Shown in pieces: positions 6,329-14,426 of a stretch of 55,703 nt of DNA. This DNA is from Dietzia cinnamea NBRC 102147. GTDB taxonomy: Bacteria > Actinomycetota > Actinomycetes > Mycobacteriales > Mycobacteriaceae. The notes beneath the pieces were generated by a model. That model ran no database searches, was not told the DNA's origin, and saw only the letters and a list, made by a program, of their open reading frames with translations. Both the position numbers and the translations under genes were made by a program. The stretch spans positions 1 to 55,703 of the forward strand of contig NZ_BCSW01000021.1 in assembly GCF_001571065.1 (NCBI RefSeq), written 5' to 3'. Positions within the stretch are counted from its first letter, which is position 1. Each line of letters begins with the position of its first letter.

Positions 6329-8479
6329 TCAGTCCCTGATGTCCGGCGGGAGGTGGAGCCGGGCGGTCTGCTCGACGTCGGGGTCGACGCCCGGTCGCTC
6401 GCGGCCGCCGACCTCGTCACCGTCGTCGTGCGCGGGTTGCTCGTCGTCCTCCGCGCGGCGCCGGCGGCGTCTGCCCGGCGACGGCGTGGCGCCCACCTTC
6501 GCCGCGAGCTCGGCGACCGACAGGCGGCCGGTCTCCTCCTCCGCGCTCTCCGCCGGGTCCGAACCGTGGCGGCCGGACGGCGTCCGCTCGAGGTCCGAGC
6601 CGCCGTCGATGCGGGCGGCGTCGAAGCGCTCGACCTCGTCGCGGATCTCGTCCTCGTCGTCCTCCGAGCCGAGCGGCTTGATGGCCGCCTCGCCGCTGTA
6701 CGCCCCCGCGGCGAGCGGCGGCACCGAGGCGTCCTCCGGGTAGGCCTGCCCGATGCCCCGGCTCGGCCGCGAGAGCGGTGGCCGGGGCGCGAGGTGGTCG
6801 GCCGCGACGTCGCCGCGCGCGGGGACCGGGCCGGTGATGTCCATGATCTCGGCGAAGGGGTCGGGCTCGGGGGCGGGCGCCTCGTCGGGCTCTGTATCGG
6901 ACCCTGCCGGCTCGGCTGCGTCGGCGGGCACGGCTGCGTCGGCGGGCATGTCGGGGTCGGTGTCGGGCATCGTGTCGCCGCGGTCGGCCACGACGGGCAC
7001 GTCGGTCAGGTCGCGCGCGCCCGACCGGTCCGGGACCAGGCGGAGGTGGCCGGCGCGACGCGGTTCGGGCACCGGGGCGACCGGTTCGTCGTCCGCCGGC
7101 TCGTCGCCGGTGGGAGTGGCGTCGGTGGTGGTGGCGTCGGTCGGGGTCGCGTCGGTGGGGGCGCCGGCCTGGACGGGCGTGAGATCGCCGCGGGTGTCGC
7201 CGCGGTCGTTGTCGACGACGACGAGGTTCTCCGACCCCGGCAGCCCCGCAGTCGCGGTGAGTCCGTGAGTGCCCGTGCCGACCTCGCCGTCCATGCCGAC
7301 GGTGGGGTCGGCCTCGGGGCCCGCGGCGGCAGCGGGAGCGCCCGGATCGATCTCCGCGGGCAGCGCGCGGGCCCGGCCACCGATCGGCGGGAACGGCGCC
7401 AGCACGTCGGCCACCCCGTGCAGGGCCATCACCACGTCATCCCACGACGAGGGGTCGTCGACGCCGTCGATCGTCGCGGCCGCCCACTCGCCCTCCGCCC
7501 AGACGCGGCGCACGTCGGCGGGCACCTCGCGGACGGCTTCCGTCAGGCGGTCGCGGTCGATGAGGTCCAACCGCCCGTAGTCCGACGTCCGCGCCTCCAG
7601 CGCACCGACTTCGCCGGCATCGTGGAAACCCGGCTCGGCGTCGACGTCCGGGCGACTGAGGTCCAGCACCACGTCGGAGGCCGTGTCGCGGCGCAGCGCC
7701 AGCACCGTGCGCCCGCCGGTCACGCCCATGATCGCCCGACGCCCGCGGAACACGCCGTGCGAGACCGTGCCGAGCGGGGCCAGTCCGCCCGCGAAGTCGC
7801 CGTGCCGGAACTCCGGAGCCGGCGTCGGGGTCGGCTCGAACTCGCGATCCTCAAGCCAACGCACCACCGGCGAATCCGCCAGCGGGTCGGCCGGCGCCTG
7901 CTCCACCGACACCGGGGCGGTCCCCCGCTGCCGACGCGCGGGAAGGAGCGCACGCACCTTGTCGAGCAACCGCGGCGACGAGTCGACCGTCGGCTCGGTC
8001 GGGTCGAGGGGCGCGGGTTCGTCGGCCGGCTCAGCGGCCGGCTCATCGGTCGGCTCGACAGCGATCCGATCCTCAGTGGCCTGCTCGTCAGCGGCCGACG
8101 CGTCGACCCCCGAGTCATCGCGGGCCCCGGCTGACGGGACCTCCACGCCCGCACTCCGCGAGCGCTGGAACGGCGCGAGAAGCGGCTCACCCGACCGTCC
8201 CGGCGACCCGGGCTCCCGATCGGCCCCGTCCGCCGGCTCGGCGGGGCGCGGGGCTTCGTCGTCGTCGACCCCGGCCGATCCCCCCGCGACCGCGTCGCCT
8301 TCCGGACCGGCCAAGGGGGCACGCGCCCGTAAACGCCCGTCGCCGCGCGCCGCGCCGCGCCCGCCGCCGCGCTGCTTGGCGTCCAGGCGTAGCAGGGCGA
8401 TCGCCGCGACGAGCAGCACGAGGGCCACGAGGAACCAGATCCAGACCATGCCCTGAAGGGTAGCCAGCGCGACCGACAC
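6329..8479 (-). CDS. long acidic single-pass membrane protein (Rv0383c-like)
   Basis: 716 residues from GTG 8479, or 706 from ATG 8449; neither has a strong ribosome-binding site. One N-terminal helix (MVWIWFLVALVLLVAAIAL) is followed by a very long Asp/Glu/Ala/Pro-rich region. A more ordered block lies near residues 240-345 (GDFAGGLAPLGTVSHGVFRG through VWAEGEWAAATIDGVDDP), followed by low-complexity sequence including DATPTDATTTDATPT. The ordered block and position between pyrE and clpB recall M. tuberculosis Rv0383c, which is much shorter. Function unknown. The C-terminus includes a basic patch (PGRRRRRRAEDDE). Antisense frames exist but have no recognisable domain. Confidence 0.72.
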   Translation of the reverse strand: MSVALATLQGMVWIWFLVALVLLVAAIALLRLDAKQRGGGRGAARGDGRLRARAPLAGPEGDAVAGGSAGVDDDEAPRPAEPADGADREPGSPGRSGEPLLAPFQRSRSAGVEVPSAGARDDSGVDASAADEQATEDRIAVEPTDEPAAEPADEPAPLDPTEPTVDSSPRLLDKVRALLPARRQRGTAPVSVEQAPADPLADSPVVRWLEDREFEPTPTPAPEFRHGDFAGGLAPLGTVSHGVFRGRRAIMGVTGGRTVLALRRDTASDVVLDLSRPDVDAEPGFHDAGEVGALEARTSDYGRLDLIDRDRLTEAVREVPADVRRVWAEGEWAAATIDGVDDPSSWDDVVMALHGVADVLAPFPPIGGRARALPAEIDPGAPAAAAGPEADPTVGMDGEVGTGTHGLTATAGLPGSENLVVVDNDRGDTRGDLTPVQAGAPTDATPTDATTTDATPTGDEPADDEPVAPVPEPRRAGHLRLVPDRSGARDLTDVPVVADRGDTMPDTDPDMPADAAVPADAAEPAGSDTEPDEAPAPEPDPFAEIMDITGPVPARGDVAADHLAPRPPLSRPSRGIGQAYPEDASVPPLAAGAYSGEAAIKPLGSEDDEDEIRDEVERFDAARIDGGSDLERTPSGRHGSDPAESAEEETGRLSVAELAAKVGATPSPGRRRRRRAEDDEQPAHDDGDEVGGRERPGVDPDVEQTARLHLPPDIRD

Positions 8480-8563
8480 GCCCGTCCAGGTGGCGCGGCG
8501 CGTGGGCCCCTCCCGGTCCCGTGTGCGGCTGTGAACCGCGCCCGGACCGGCCGGAGGGGGTGA

Positions 8564-9451
8564 CTAGCGGGGGTCCGGGCCGATCGCGACCGGGCGCTTG
8601 CGGTCCGCCGACCACGCCGACCAGGAACCCGGGAACAGACGCCCCGCGTCGAGACCCGCGACCTCCATCGCCGCCAACGTGTGGCACGCGTGGATTCCGG
8701 ACCCGCAGTACACGACCGCGTCGTCGCCCTCGGACACGCCCACCTCGGCGAACATCTCCCGCAACTTCTCCGACGGCAGGAATCGGCCGCGGTCGTCGAT
8801 GAAGTTCATCGTGGGCAGGTTCACCGCGCCCGGGATGTGTCCGGCGCGCGAGTCCATCGGCTCGGTGCGGCCCTCGTAGCGCTCCGGCGTGCGCGCGTCG
8901 ATGAGCACGCCCCGCTCCGGCCAGTGGGCGGCCTCCTCGATGCCGACCGTCTGCATGTGATCCAGGTCGAACGTGAAGTTCCCGCGCGAGACCGGGTTGC
9001 CGGGCCCCACGGCGAGGTCCTCACCCTCCGCGATCCACGCCTTGAGACCGCCGTCGAGCAGGTGCACGTCCTTCTTGCCGGCCCACCGCATGAGCCACCA
9101 GGCGCGGGCGGCCGAGGTGTTGCCGAGGTCGTCGTAGATCACCACGCGACTGTCGTTGTCGATACCGACGCGGCGCATCGCGTCCTCGAAGTCCTCCGGC
9201 GAGGGCAAAGGGTGCCGACCCTCGCGGACGTTGCGCTGGCCCGCGAGGTCGCCCGGCAGGTCCAGATACTGCGCGCCGGGGATGTGGCCGGACCAGTAAT
9301 GCTCGCGCCCGAGCGCGTCACCGAGCTGCCAGCGCACGTCGAGGATGACGGGCGGGACCGGCAGGTTGGAGACGTCGTTGATCAGCTCGCGCGCCGTGAC
9401 GAGAAGGGGGCTGTCGGGACGAGTGGTCGAGAGGACGGTGTCGCTGGTCAC
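8564..9451 (-). CDS. rhodanese-type sulfurtransferase
   Basis: Thiosulfate or 3-mercaptopyruvate sulfurtransferase with two rhodanese domains, 295 residues. The N-terminal inactive domain has VILDVRWQLGD, HIPGAQYLDLPGDLAG and VVIYDDLGNTSAARAWW. The C-terminal catalytic domain has VLIDARTPERYEGRTEP, AGHIPGAVNLP and the active-site loop YCGSGIHACHTLAAM, with the persulfide Cys in CGSGIHA. GTG 9451 (V-T-S-D-T-V-L-S) is chosen because the frame upstream is Arg-rich and unlike the family; its ribosome-binding site is weak, so a leaderless start is possible. Probably sseA-like. Confidence 0.92.
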   Translation of the reverse strand: MTSDTVLSTTRPDSPLLVTARELINDVSNLPVPPVILDVRWQLGDALGREHYWSGHIPGAQYLDLPGDLAGQRNVREGRHPLPSPEDFEDAMRRVGIDNDSRVVIYDDLGNTSAARAWWLMRWAGKKDVHLLDGGLKAWIAEGEDLAVGPGNPVSRGNFTFDLDHMQTVGIEEAAHWPERGVLIDARTPERYEGRTEPMDSRAGHIPGAVNLPTMNFIDDRGRFLPSEKLREMFAEVGVSEGDDAVVYCGSGIHACHTLAAMEVAGLDAGRLFPGSWSAWSADRKRPVAIGPDPR

Positions 9452-9599
9452 GTGGCCAGGATAGTTCGTACGGCGGCGTGGTGGGCGGCCCGATCCGGCT
9501 GCGGTGACAGGCTTCACGCCATCCGGCGCGGCTCGTCGACAAGTACGTTCCGTGCACATCGCCCGGGATCGGCGGGTACGGAACGCGCTTCTCGACGAG

Positions 9600-9636
9600 A
9601 CGGGCCCGGTCACCGCGTTCCGGTGACCGGGCCCGT
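9600..9636 (-). terminator. clpB terminator
   Basis: Perfect 16-bp inverted repeat, ACGGGCCCGGTCACCG - CGTTC - CGGTGACCGGGCCCGT, 17 bp beyond the clpB stop. A second imperfect inverted repeat (CGTTCCGT / ACGGAACG) covers about 9541-9590, just upstream of the sulfurtransferase, and could be part of its promoter region. Confidence 0.85.
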
Positions 9637-9652
9637 CGGGCGCCGCATCGGC

Positions 9653-12217
9653 TCAGCTCAGCTGGAGCGTCTCGCCGTCCTCGGCCAGCGAGACGCGCAC
9701 GGTGTCGCCGTCGCGGACCTCGCCGGCGAGCAGCGCCCGGGCCAGCCGGTCGCCGATCGACTTCTGCACCAGTCGACGCAGCGGGCGCGCGCCGTAGGCC
9801 GGGTCGTAGCCGCGCCGGGCCAGCCAGCCCTTGGCGGCCTCGTCGACCTCGAGCACCAGTCGCCGGGCCTTCAGCCGCTCGGCGAGCTGGTCGATCTGTA
9901 TGTCGACGATCGACTCCAGCTGCTCCTCGCTGAGGGCGTCGAAGACCACCACGTCATCCAGTCGGTTGATGAACTCCGGCTTGAACGCCCGCTTGACCGC
10001 GTCCATCATCTGCTCCCGCGTGCCGCCCGCGCCCAGGTTCGAGGTGAGGATGAGGATGGTGTTGCGGAAGTCGACCGTGCGTCCCTGACCATCGGTCAGG
10101 CGACCGTCGTCGAGGACCTGCAGGAGGATGTCGAAGACGTCCGGGTGAGCCTTCTCCACCTCGTCGAGAAGGACGACCGTGTACGGCCTGCGGCGCACCG
10201 CCTCGGTGAGCTGGCCGCCGGCCTCGTAGCCGACGTAGCCCGGAGGGGCACCGACGAGTCGCGCGACCGAGTGCTTCTCCGAGTACTCGCTCATGTCGAT
10301 CCGGACCATGGCGCGCTCGTCGTCGAACAGGAACTGGGCCAGTGATTTGGCCAGCTCCGTCTTACCGACGCCCGTCGGGCCGAGGAACAGGAACGAGCCG
10401 GTGGGCCGGTTGGGGTCGGCGACCCCGGCCCGGGCGCGGCGGACCGCGTCGGACACGGCCCGCACGGCCTCGTGCTGACCGACGACCCGGCGGCCGAGCT
10501 CGTCCTCCATCCGCAGCAGCTTCTCGGTCTCGCCCTCGAGCATCTTGCCCACGGGGATCCCGGTCCAGGCGGAGACGACCTCGGCGACGTCCTCGGGACC
10601 GACCTCCTCCTTGAGCATCGCGCCGGCCGCGGCCTCGCTCTCCTCCGCCTGCGCGAGCTGCTTCTCCAGCTCGGGCAGCCGTCCGTAGCGGATCTCGGCC
10701 ACGCGGGCGTAGTCGCCGTCGCGCTCGGCCTTATCGGACTCGGTGCGCAGGGCGTCGAGCTCCTCCTTGATCCGCTGCACGCCCTCGATGGCGGTCTTCT
10801 CGTTCTGCCAGCGGGCGGTCAGCTCGGACAGCTTCTCCTTGGCGTCGGCGAGCTCGGCCTGCAGGGCGACCAGCCGGTCCTTGGACGCGGCGTCGGTCTC
10901 CTTCTGCAGAGCGACCTCCTCGATCTCCAGCCTGCGAACGATCCGCTCGGCGGCGTCGATCTCCTCGGGGCGCGAGTCGATCTCCATCTTGAGCCGGCTG
11001 GCGGCCTCGTCGACCAGGTCGATCGCCTTGTCGGGCAGGAACCGCTGCGTGATGTAGCGGTCCGAGAGCGTGGCGGCCGAGACCAGGGCGGAGTCGGTGA
11101 TGCGCACGCCGTGGTGGACCTCGTAGCGCTCCTTGAGCCCGCGCAGGATGCCGACGGTGTCCTCGACGCTGGGCTCACCCACGTACACCTGCTGGAAGCG
11201 GCGCTCGAGGGCCGCGTCCTTCTCGATGTACTTGCGGTACTCGTCGAGGGTCGTGGCGCCGACCAGTCGCAGCTCGCCGCGGGCGAGCATCGGCTTGATC
11301 ATGTTGCCGGCGTCCATCGAGCCCTCGCCGGTCGCGCCGGCGCCGACGATCGTGTGGATCTCGTCGATGAACGTGATGATCTGGCCCTCGGCCGCGGTGA
11401 TCTCGTCGAGCACGGCCTTGAGCCGCTCCTCGAACTCGCCGCGGTACTTCGCGCCCGCGACCATCGAGCCCAGGTCCAGCGAGAGCAGGGTCTTGCCCTT
11501 GAGGGACTCGGGGACGTCCCCGGCGACGATGCGGCGGGCCAGGCCCTCCACGATGGCGGTCTTGCCGACGCCGGGTTCACCGATGAGTACGGGGTTGTTC
11601 TTGGTGCGGCGGGACAGGACCTGAACTACGCGGCGGATTTCCGAGTCGCGCCCGATGACCGGGTCGATCTTGCCCTCCCGCGCGCGGGCGGTGAGGTCCG
11701 TGGCGTACTTCTCGAGCGCCTGGTACTGGTCCTCGGGATTCTCCGTGGTCACGCGGGTGTTGCCGCGGACTGCGGTGAACGCCTGCTTGAGCGCGTCCTC
11801 GGTGGCGCCGAGCTCGTTCAGGAGCTTGGCCGCGTCTGCGTTTGTGGCGCCAGGAGCGCCACCTGCGGCGATGCCGACCAGGACGTGTTCGGTGGAGACG
11901 TAGTCGTCGCCCATCTCCGCCGCGAGGGCCTGGGAGTAGTTGACGACGGCGAGGGCGTCGCGATTCAAGTTGGGGGCGGCCATCCCCGAGCCCGACGCCT
12001 TGGGGTATCCGCTGACGAGGGCCTTGGCCTGGGTCAGGGCGAGCTGCGGGTCCACCCCGCAGGCCTGGAGGAGGGGGGTGGCGATCCCGTCCTGCTGTTC
12101 GAGCAGGGCGACGAGCAGGTGCCCGGGTCGCACATCCGGGTTACCCGCCGCGGACGCGGATTGGACGGCGGCCGAGAGAGCCGCCTGAGTCTTGGTCGTG
12201 GGGTTGAACTGGCTCAT
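9653..12217 (-). CDS. clpB: ATP-dependent chaperone ClpB
   Basis: Hexameric AAA+ disaggregase that works with DnaK/DnaJ/GrpE. 854 residues: Clp_N repeats (1-150), AAA1 with Walker [14 protein letters not shown] near 205 and Walker [10 protein letters not shown], a middle coiled-coil (about 410-525) specific to ClpB, AAA2 with [14 protein letters not shown] near 610 and [14 protein letters not shown], and a C-terminal D2 small domain. ATG 12217 (M-S-Q-F-N-P) follows AAAGGA; an upstream ATG at 12277 lacks family support. A near-perfect HAIR operator about 90 bp upstream points to HspR control. Confidence 0.98.
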   Translation of the reverse strand: MSQFNPTTKTQAALSAAVQSASAAGNPDVRPGHLLVALLEQQDGIATPLLQACGVDPQLALTQAKALVSGYPKASGSGMAAPNLNRDALAVVNYSQALAAEMGDDYVSTEHVLVGIAAGGAPGATNADAAKLLNELGATEDALKQAFTAVRGNTRVTTENPEDQYQALEKYATDLTARAREGKIDPVIGRDSEIRRVVQVLSRRTKNNPVLIGEPGVGKTAIVEGLARRIVAGDVPESLKGKTLLSLDLGSMVAGAKYRGEFEERLKAVLDEITAAEGQIITFIDEIHTIVGAGATGEGSMDAGNMIKPMLARGELRLVGATTLDEYRKYIEKDAALERRFQQVYVGEPSVEDTVGILRGLKERYEVHHGVRITDSALVSAATLSDRYITQRFLPDKAIDLVDEAASRLKMEIDSRPEEIDAAERIVRRLEIEEVALQKETDAASKDRLVALQAELADAKEKLSELTARWQNEKTAIEGVQRIKEELDALRTESDKAERDGDYARVAEIRYGRLPELEKQLAQAEESEAAAGAMLKEEVGPEDVAEVVSAWTGIPVGKMLEGETEKLLRMEDELGRRVVGQHEAVRAVSDAVRRARAGVADPNRPTGSFLFLGPTGVGKTELAKSLAQFLFDDERAMVRIDMSEYSEKHSVARLVGAPPGYVGYEAGGQLTEAVRRRPYTVVLLDEVEKAHPDVFDILLQVLDDGRLTDGQGRTVDFRNTILILTSNLGAGGTREQMMDAVKRAFKPEFINRLDDVVVFDALSEEQLESIVDIQIDQLAERLKARRLVLEVDEAAKGWLARRGYDPAYGARPLRRLVQKSIGDRLARALLAGEVRDGDTVRVSLAEDGETLQLS

Positions 12218-12306
12218 CGACCGGTCCTTTCTAGGCGTAGTGTTGAGCGTACTGGAATCAATACCGGAGTTGTTCACTGCCGGACACCCTCTACAACGAC
12301 TGTCGG

Positions 12307-12327
12307 GTTGAGTCTATTCCACTCAAG
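12307..12327. promoter_or_regulatory. HAIR operator (HspR box) of clpB
   Basis: GTTGAGT-N7-ACTCAAG, 13 of 14 bases of the known actinobacterial HAIR consensus CTTGAGT-N7-ACTCAAG. It lies about 90 bp upstream of clpB and about 35-75 bp upstream of the divergent remnant gene. The 10-bp core GAGTCTATTC is repeated inverted at 12381-12390. Confidence 0.85.
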
Positions 12328-12360
12328 TCAGAGATCGCGCCACAAGGACCGCGGACTGAT

Positions 12361-12772
12361 GTGAACGAATGTCCACAACTGAATAGACTCCACTACAGTC
12401 CGGTGGCCCGCGCCACCAGGTTCGTCATCTACGTCCTCGCGGTGGTCGTGCCGATCGCGATCGCGCTGGCCGTGGTCGGCACGACCCCCCTCACTGCTGG
12501 AAAAGGTCCCCGCCGAGCACCGGGACACCACCATCCCGGGCGCGCCCCGGCCGCTGCGCGGGGAATGGTCGCCGCGACGGCCCGAGGACCACTCGCCGCC
12601 GGTCGGGCTCCGGGCCGACCTCGACTACGCCGTGATGACCACCGAAAGCGGACACATCGCCCACTGGCCGTGCGGGCGTGAGATCCCCGTGTCGACCATC
12701 GGCGCGCCGCCGGGGGTCATCGGAGACATCGTCTGGGCCGTCGACGTCCTCGCCTGGACGACCGCCGGATGA
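12361..12772 (+). pseudogene. frameshifted small membrane/secreted protein gene, possible matrixin remnant
   Basis: An N-terminal frame starting at GTG 12361 or 12403 encodes one membrane helix (TRFVIYVLAVVVPIAIALAV). It then reaches a run of six C (12485-12490). One base out of frame from there, a coherent sequence continues: LLEKVPAEHRDTTIPGAPRP, later GHIAHWPCGREIPVSTIGAP and WAVDVLAWTTAG, to TGA 12770-12772. Removing one C joins the two parts into 122 residues from 12403. The W-PC--I------APPG pattern resembles the start of actinobacterial matrixin-like proteins, but the HExxH zinc site is absent, so it would also be C-terminally lost. A perfect terminator follows at once. It could instead be a sequencing error or a living gene read by frameshifting. 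Confidence 0.55.
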
Positions 12773-12774
12773 CG

Positions 12775-12810
12775 CCGACGGGCCGGGCGCCGCAGCGCCC
12801 GGCCCGTCGG
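12775..12810. terminator. bidirectional terminator
   Basis: Perfect 16-bp stem CCGACGGGCCGGGCGC / GCGCCCGGCCCGTCGG with loop CGCA, between the converging remnant gene and the nitroreductase gene. Confidence 0.88.
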
Positions 12811-12830
12811 AGAGGTGGAGAAGAGCTCTG

Positions 12831-13451
12831 TCAGAGGGTCTCGACGACCTCGTCGTACCCGAGCCGCGGGAGCCGGTCGAACCAGGCACCCTCCTCGGCC
12901 GGCTTGCCGATGTTGATGGCCATGAGCACGCGGTGGCGGCCGTCGGGGAAGAACTCGCGGGAGATCGCCTCGGCGTCGAAGCCGGTCATCGGACCCGCCG
13001 CGAGGCCGGCGGCACGGATCCCGATGATCGCGTAGCCGATCTGCAGCCCGGCGTTGAGTTCGGCCGTGCTCACGCGGGCGTCCTCGTCACCGGCGAACAG
13101 ATCGCGCGCACCGGGGAAGTGCGGGAACTGCGTGGGCAGCTCGTCGTGGAAGTCGATGTCGGCCGCGAGCAGCGCGACGGCCGGGGCCGCGGCGGTCTTT
13201 GCGCGGTTACCCTCGGCGAGGAGCGGGAGCAGCCGGGCCTTGGCCTCCTCCGATCGGATGACGATGGCGCGCAGAGGCTGGATGTTCATGGAGGTGGGCG
13301 CCCACTTCACCAGGTCGAAGATCGCGCGGATCTGCTCGTCGGTGACGGGCTCATCGGTGAAGGCGTTGGCCGTGCGCGCCTCGCGGAATAGGAGGTCCTG
13401 CGCCTGCTCGTCGAGGGCGAGCGCGTTCTGGGCGTTGAAAGTAGCGGTCAT
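12831..13451 (-). CDS. nitroreductase-family protein (RutE/HadB-like)
   Basis: FMN-dependent NAD(P)H oxidoreductase of 206 residues. Landmarks: REARTANAFTDEPVTDEQIR (flavin-binding Arg region), FDLVKWAPTSMNIQPLRAIV, and the C-terminal GPMTGFDAEAISREFFPDGR and VLMAINIGKP. This subgroup includes malonic-semialdehyde reductases such as RutE, but no rut genes are nearby, so the substrate is open. ATG 13451 was chosen; upstream sequence is Arg/Gly-rich and unlike the family. There is no clear ribosome-binding site before it. Transcribed divergently from the ROK-like gene. Confidence 0.9.
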   Translation of the reverse strand: MTATFNAQNALALDEQAQDLLFREARTANAFTDEPVTDEQIRAIFDLVKWAPTSMNIQPLRAIVIRSEEAKARLLPLLAEGNRAKTAAAPAVALLAADIDFHDELPTQFPHFPGARDLFAGDEDARVSTAELNAGLQIGYAIIGIRAAGLAAGPMTGFDAEAISREFFPDGRHRVLMAINIGKPAEEGAWFDRLPRLGYDEVVETL

Positions 13452-13625
13452 GTCTACTACTAACGACACGCGGCGACGTCCGATCTCCGGTCTCCGCATG
13501 ATCTCGGCCACACCCCGGCCGGCGGCCTGTGTGCCGGCCGGCGCGCGGTCACCGGCGGCAAACCCTCCGCGCACCCGCTACGAATAAGTGGTGAGAATGT
13601 AGGCACGAAAGAGGGAGGTGCGGCG

Positions 13626-14417
13626 ATGCGCAACGGCGTGGTCGTGGACATCGGCGGCAGCGGGACGCGGATCGGTGCCGTGGTGGACGGCAACGTGGTG
13701 GGCGTCCACGGTGCCGAGGTCGCGACCGCCGAGGATCTCGCCACCGCGATCCTCGCCGTCGACCGCTCCCCCGCCGGGGTCGGGGTATCGCTGAACGGCC
13801 ACGTCGACGCGGACCGCGGGCGGGTCGTCATGTCGCGCGCCGCCGCGTGGGCGGAGTGCGACCTGCGCACCGAGCTGGTGTCGCTGATCGAAGCGCCGGT
13901 CTCGGTCATCGGCGACGGTGACGCCCACGCCCTGGCGCTGACGCGGCTCCCGGACGTCGAGTTCGGCGGTATCGCCATCTCCCTCGGCTCGTCCCTGGCG
14001 TTCGGCGCACTCAACCACCACGGCGCGCTCATCCACCCGTGCGGCCACACCGGCTGGGACCTCGGGCACTGGCGGATCGTCGGCGACGGTACCAACACCG
14101 AGGCGTGGTGGGGACTGGGCGGGCACGGCCTGTACGACCTCGAGCGGGAGCACGGCGACGGCGCCGCCGAGATCTACGCCTACCGGCTCGGATCGTTCCT
14201 CGTGGACGCCGTCCAGCTCTTCCGCCCCCGGACGGTCCTACTCGCCGGCGGCATCGTCGTGGGGCTGGGCGAGGCACTGCACGGGCCGGTCGCCGAGCAG
14301 CTCCAGTCCCTGCCGATCACCGTGCCCGTCCCGCGCGTGGTCTACTCGCCGTCGCGGGACACGGCGCTGTTCGGGGCGGCCGTGGCAGCGGGGCTGGCGC
14401 TGCCGGAGATGCGTTGA
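13626..14417 (+). CDS. ROK-family (sugar kinase-like) protein
   Basis: 263-residue ASKHA-fold protein. The N-terminal phosphate loop VDIGGSGTRIGAVV is typical of ROK kinases, followed by VGVSLNGHVDADRGRVVMS, then PVSVIGDGDAHALA where ROK members normally have N-D-A-N. The GIAISLGSSLAFGAL segment is the second phosphate region. The CxCGxxGC zinc motif of true ROK kinases is missing, and the protein is shorter than glucokinases (about 300). It may be a kinase with altered substrate or a non-catalytic relative. ATG 13626 follows GGGAGG. Confidence 0.75.
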   Translation: MRNGVVVDIGGSGTRIGAVVDGNVVGVHGAEVATAEDLATAILAVDRSPAGVGVSLNGHVDADRGRVVMSRAAAWAECDLRTELVSLIEAPVSVIGDGDAHALALTRLPDVEFGGIAISLGSSLAFGALNHHGALIHPCGHTGWDLGHWRIVGDGTNTEAWWGLGGHGLYDLEREHGDGAAEIYAYRLGSFLVDAVQLFRPRTVLLAGGIVVGLGEALHGPVAEQLQSLPITVPVPRVVYSPSRDTALFGAAVAAGLALPEMR

Positions 14418-14426
14418 GTCGCGCGC

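Noticed and set aside
10680-10700. GTAGCGGATC in clpB as another copy of the catalase palindrome
   Set aside because: It is a single short match inside a conserved coding region with no inverted partner.
10472-12364. 630-codon frame antisense to clpB
   Set aside because: No recognisable motif and composition mirrors clpB codons; same explanation as other antisense frames.
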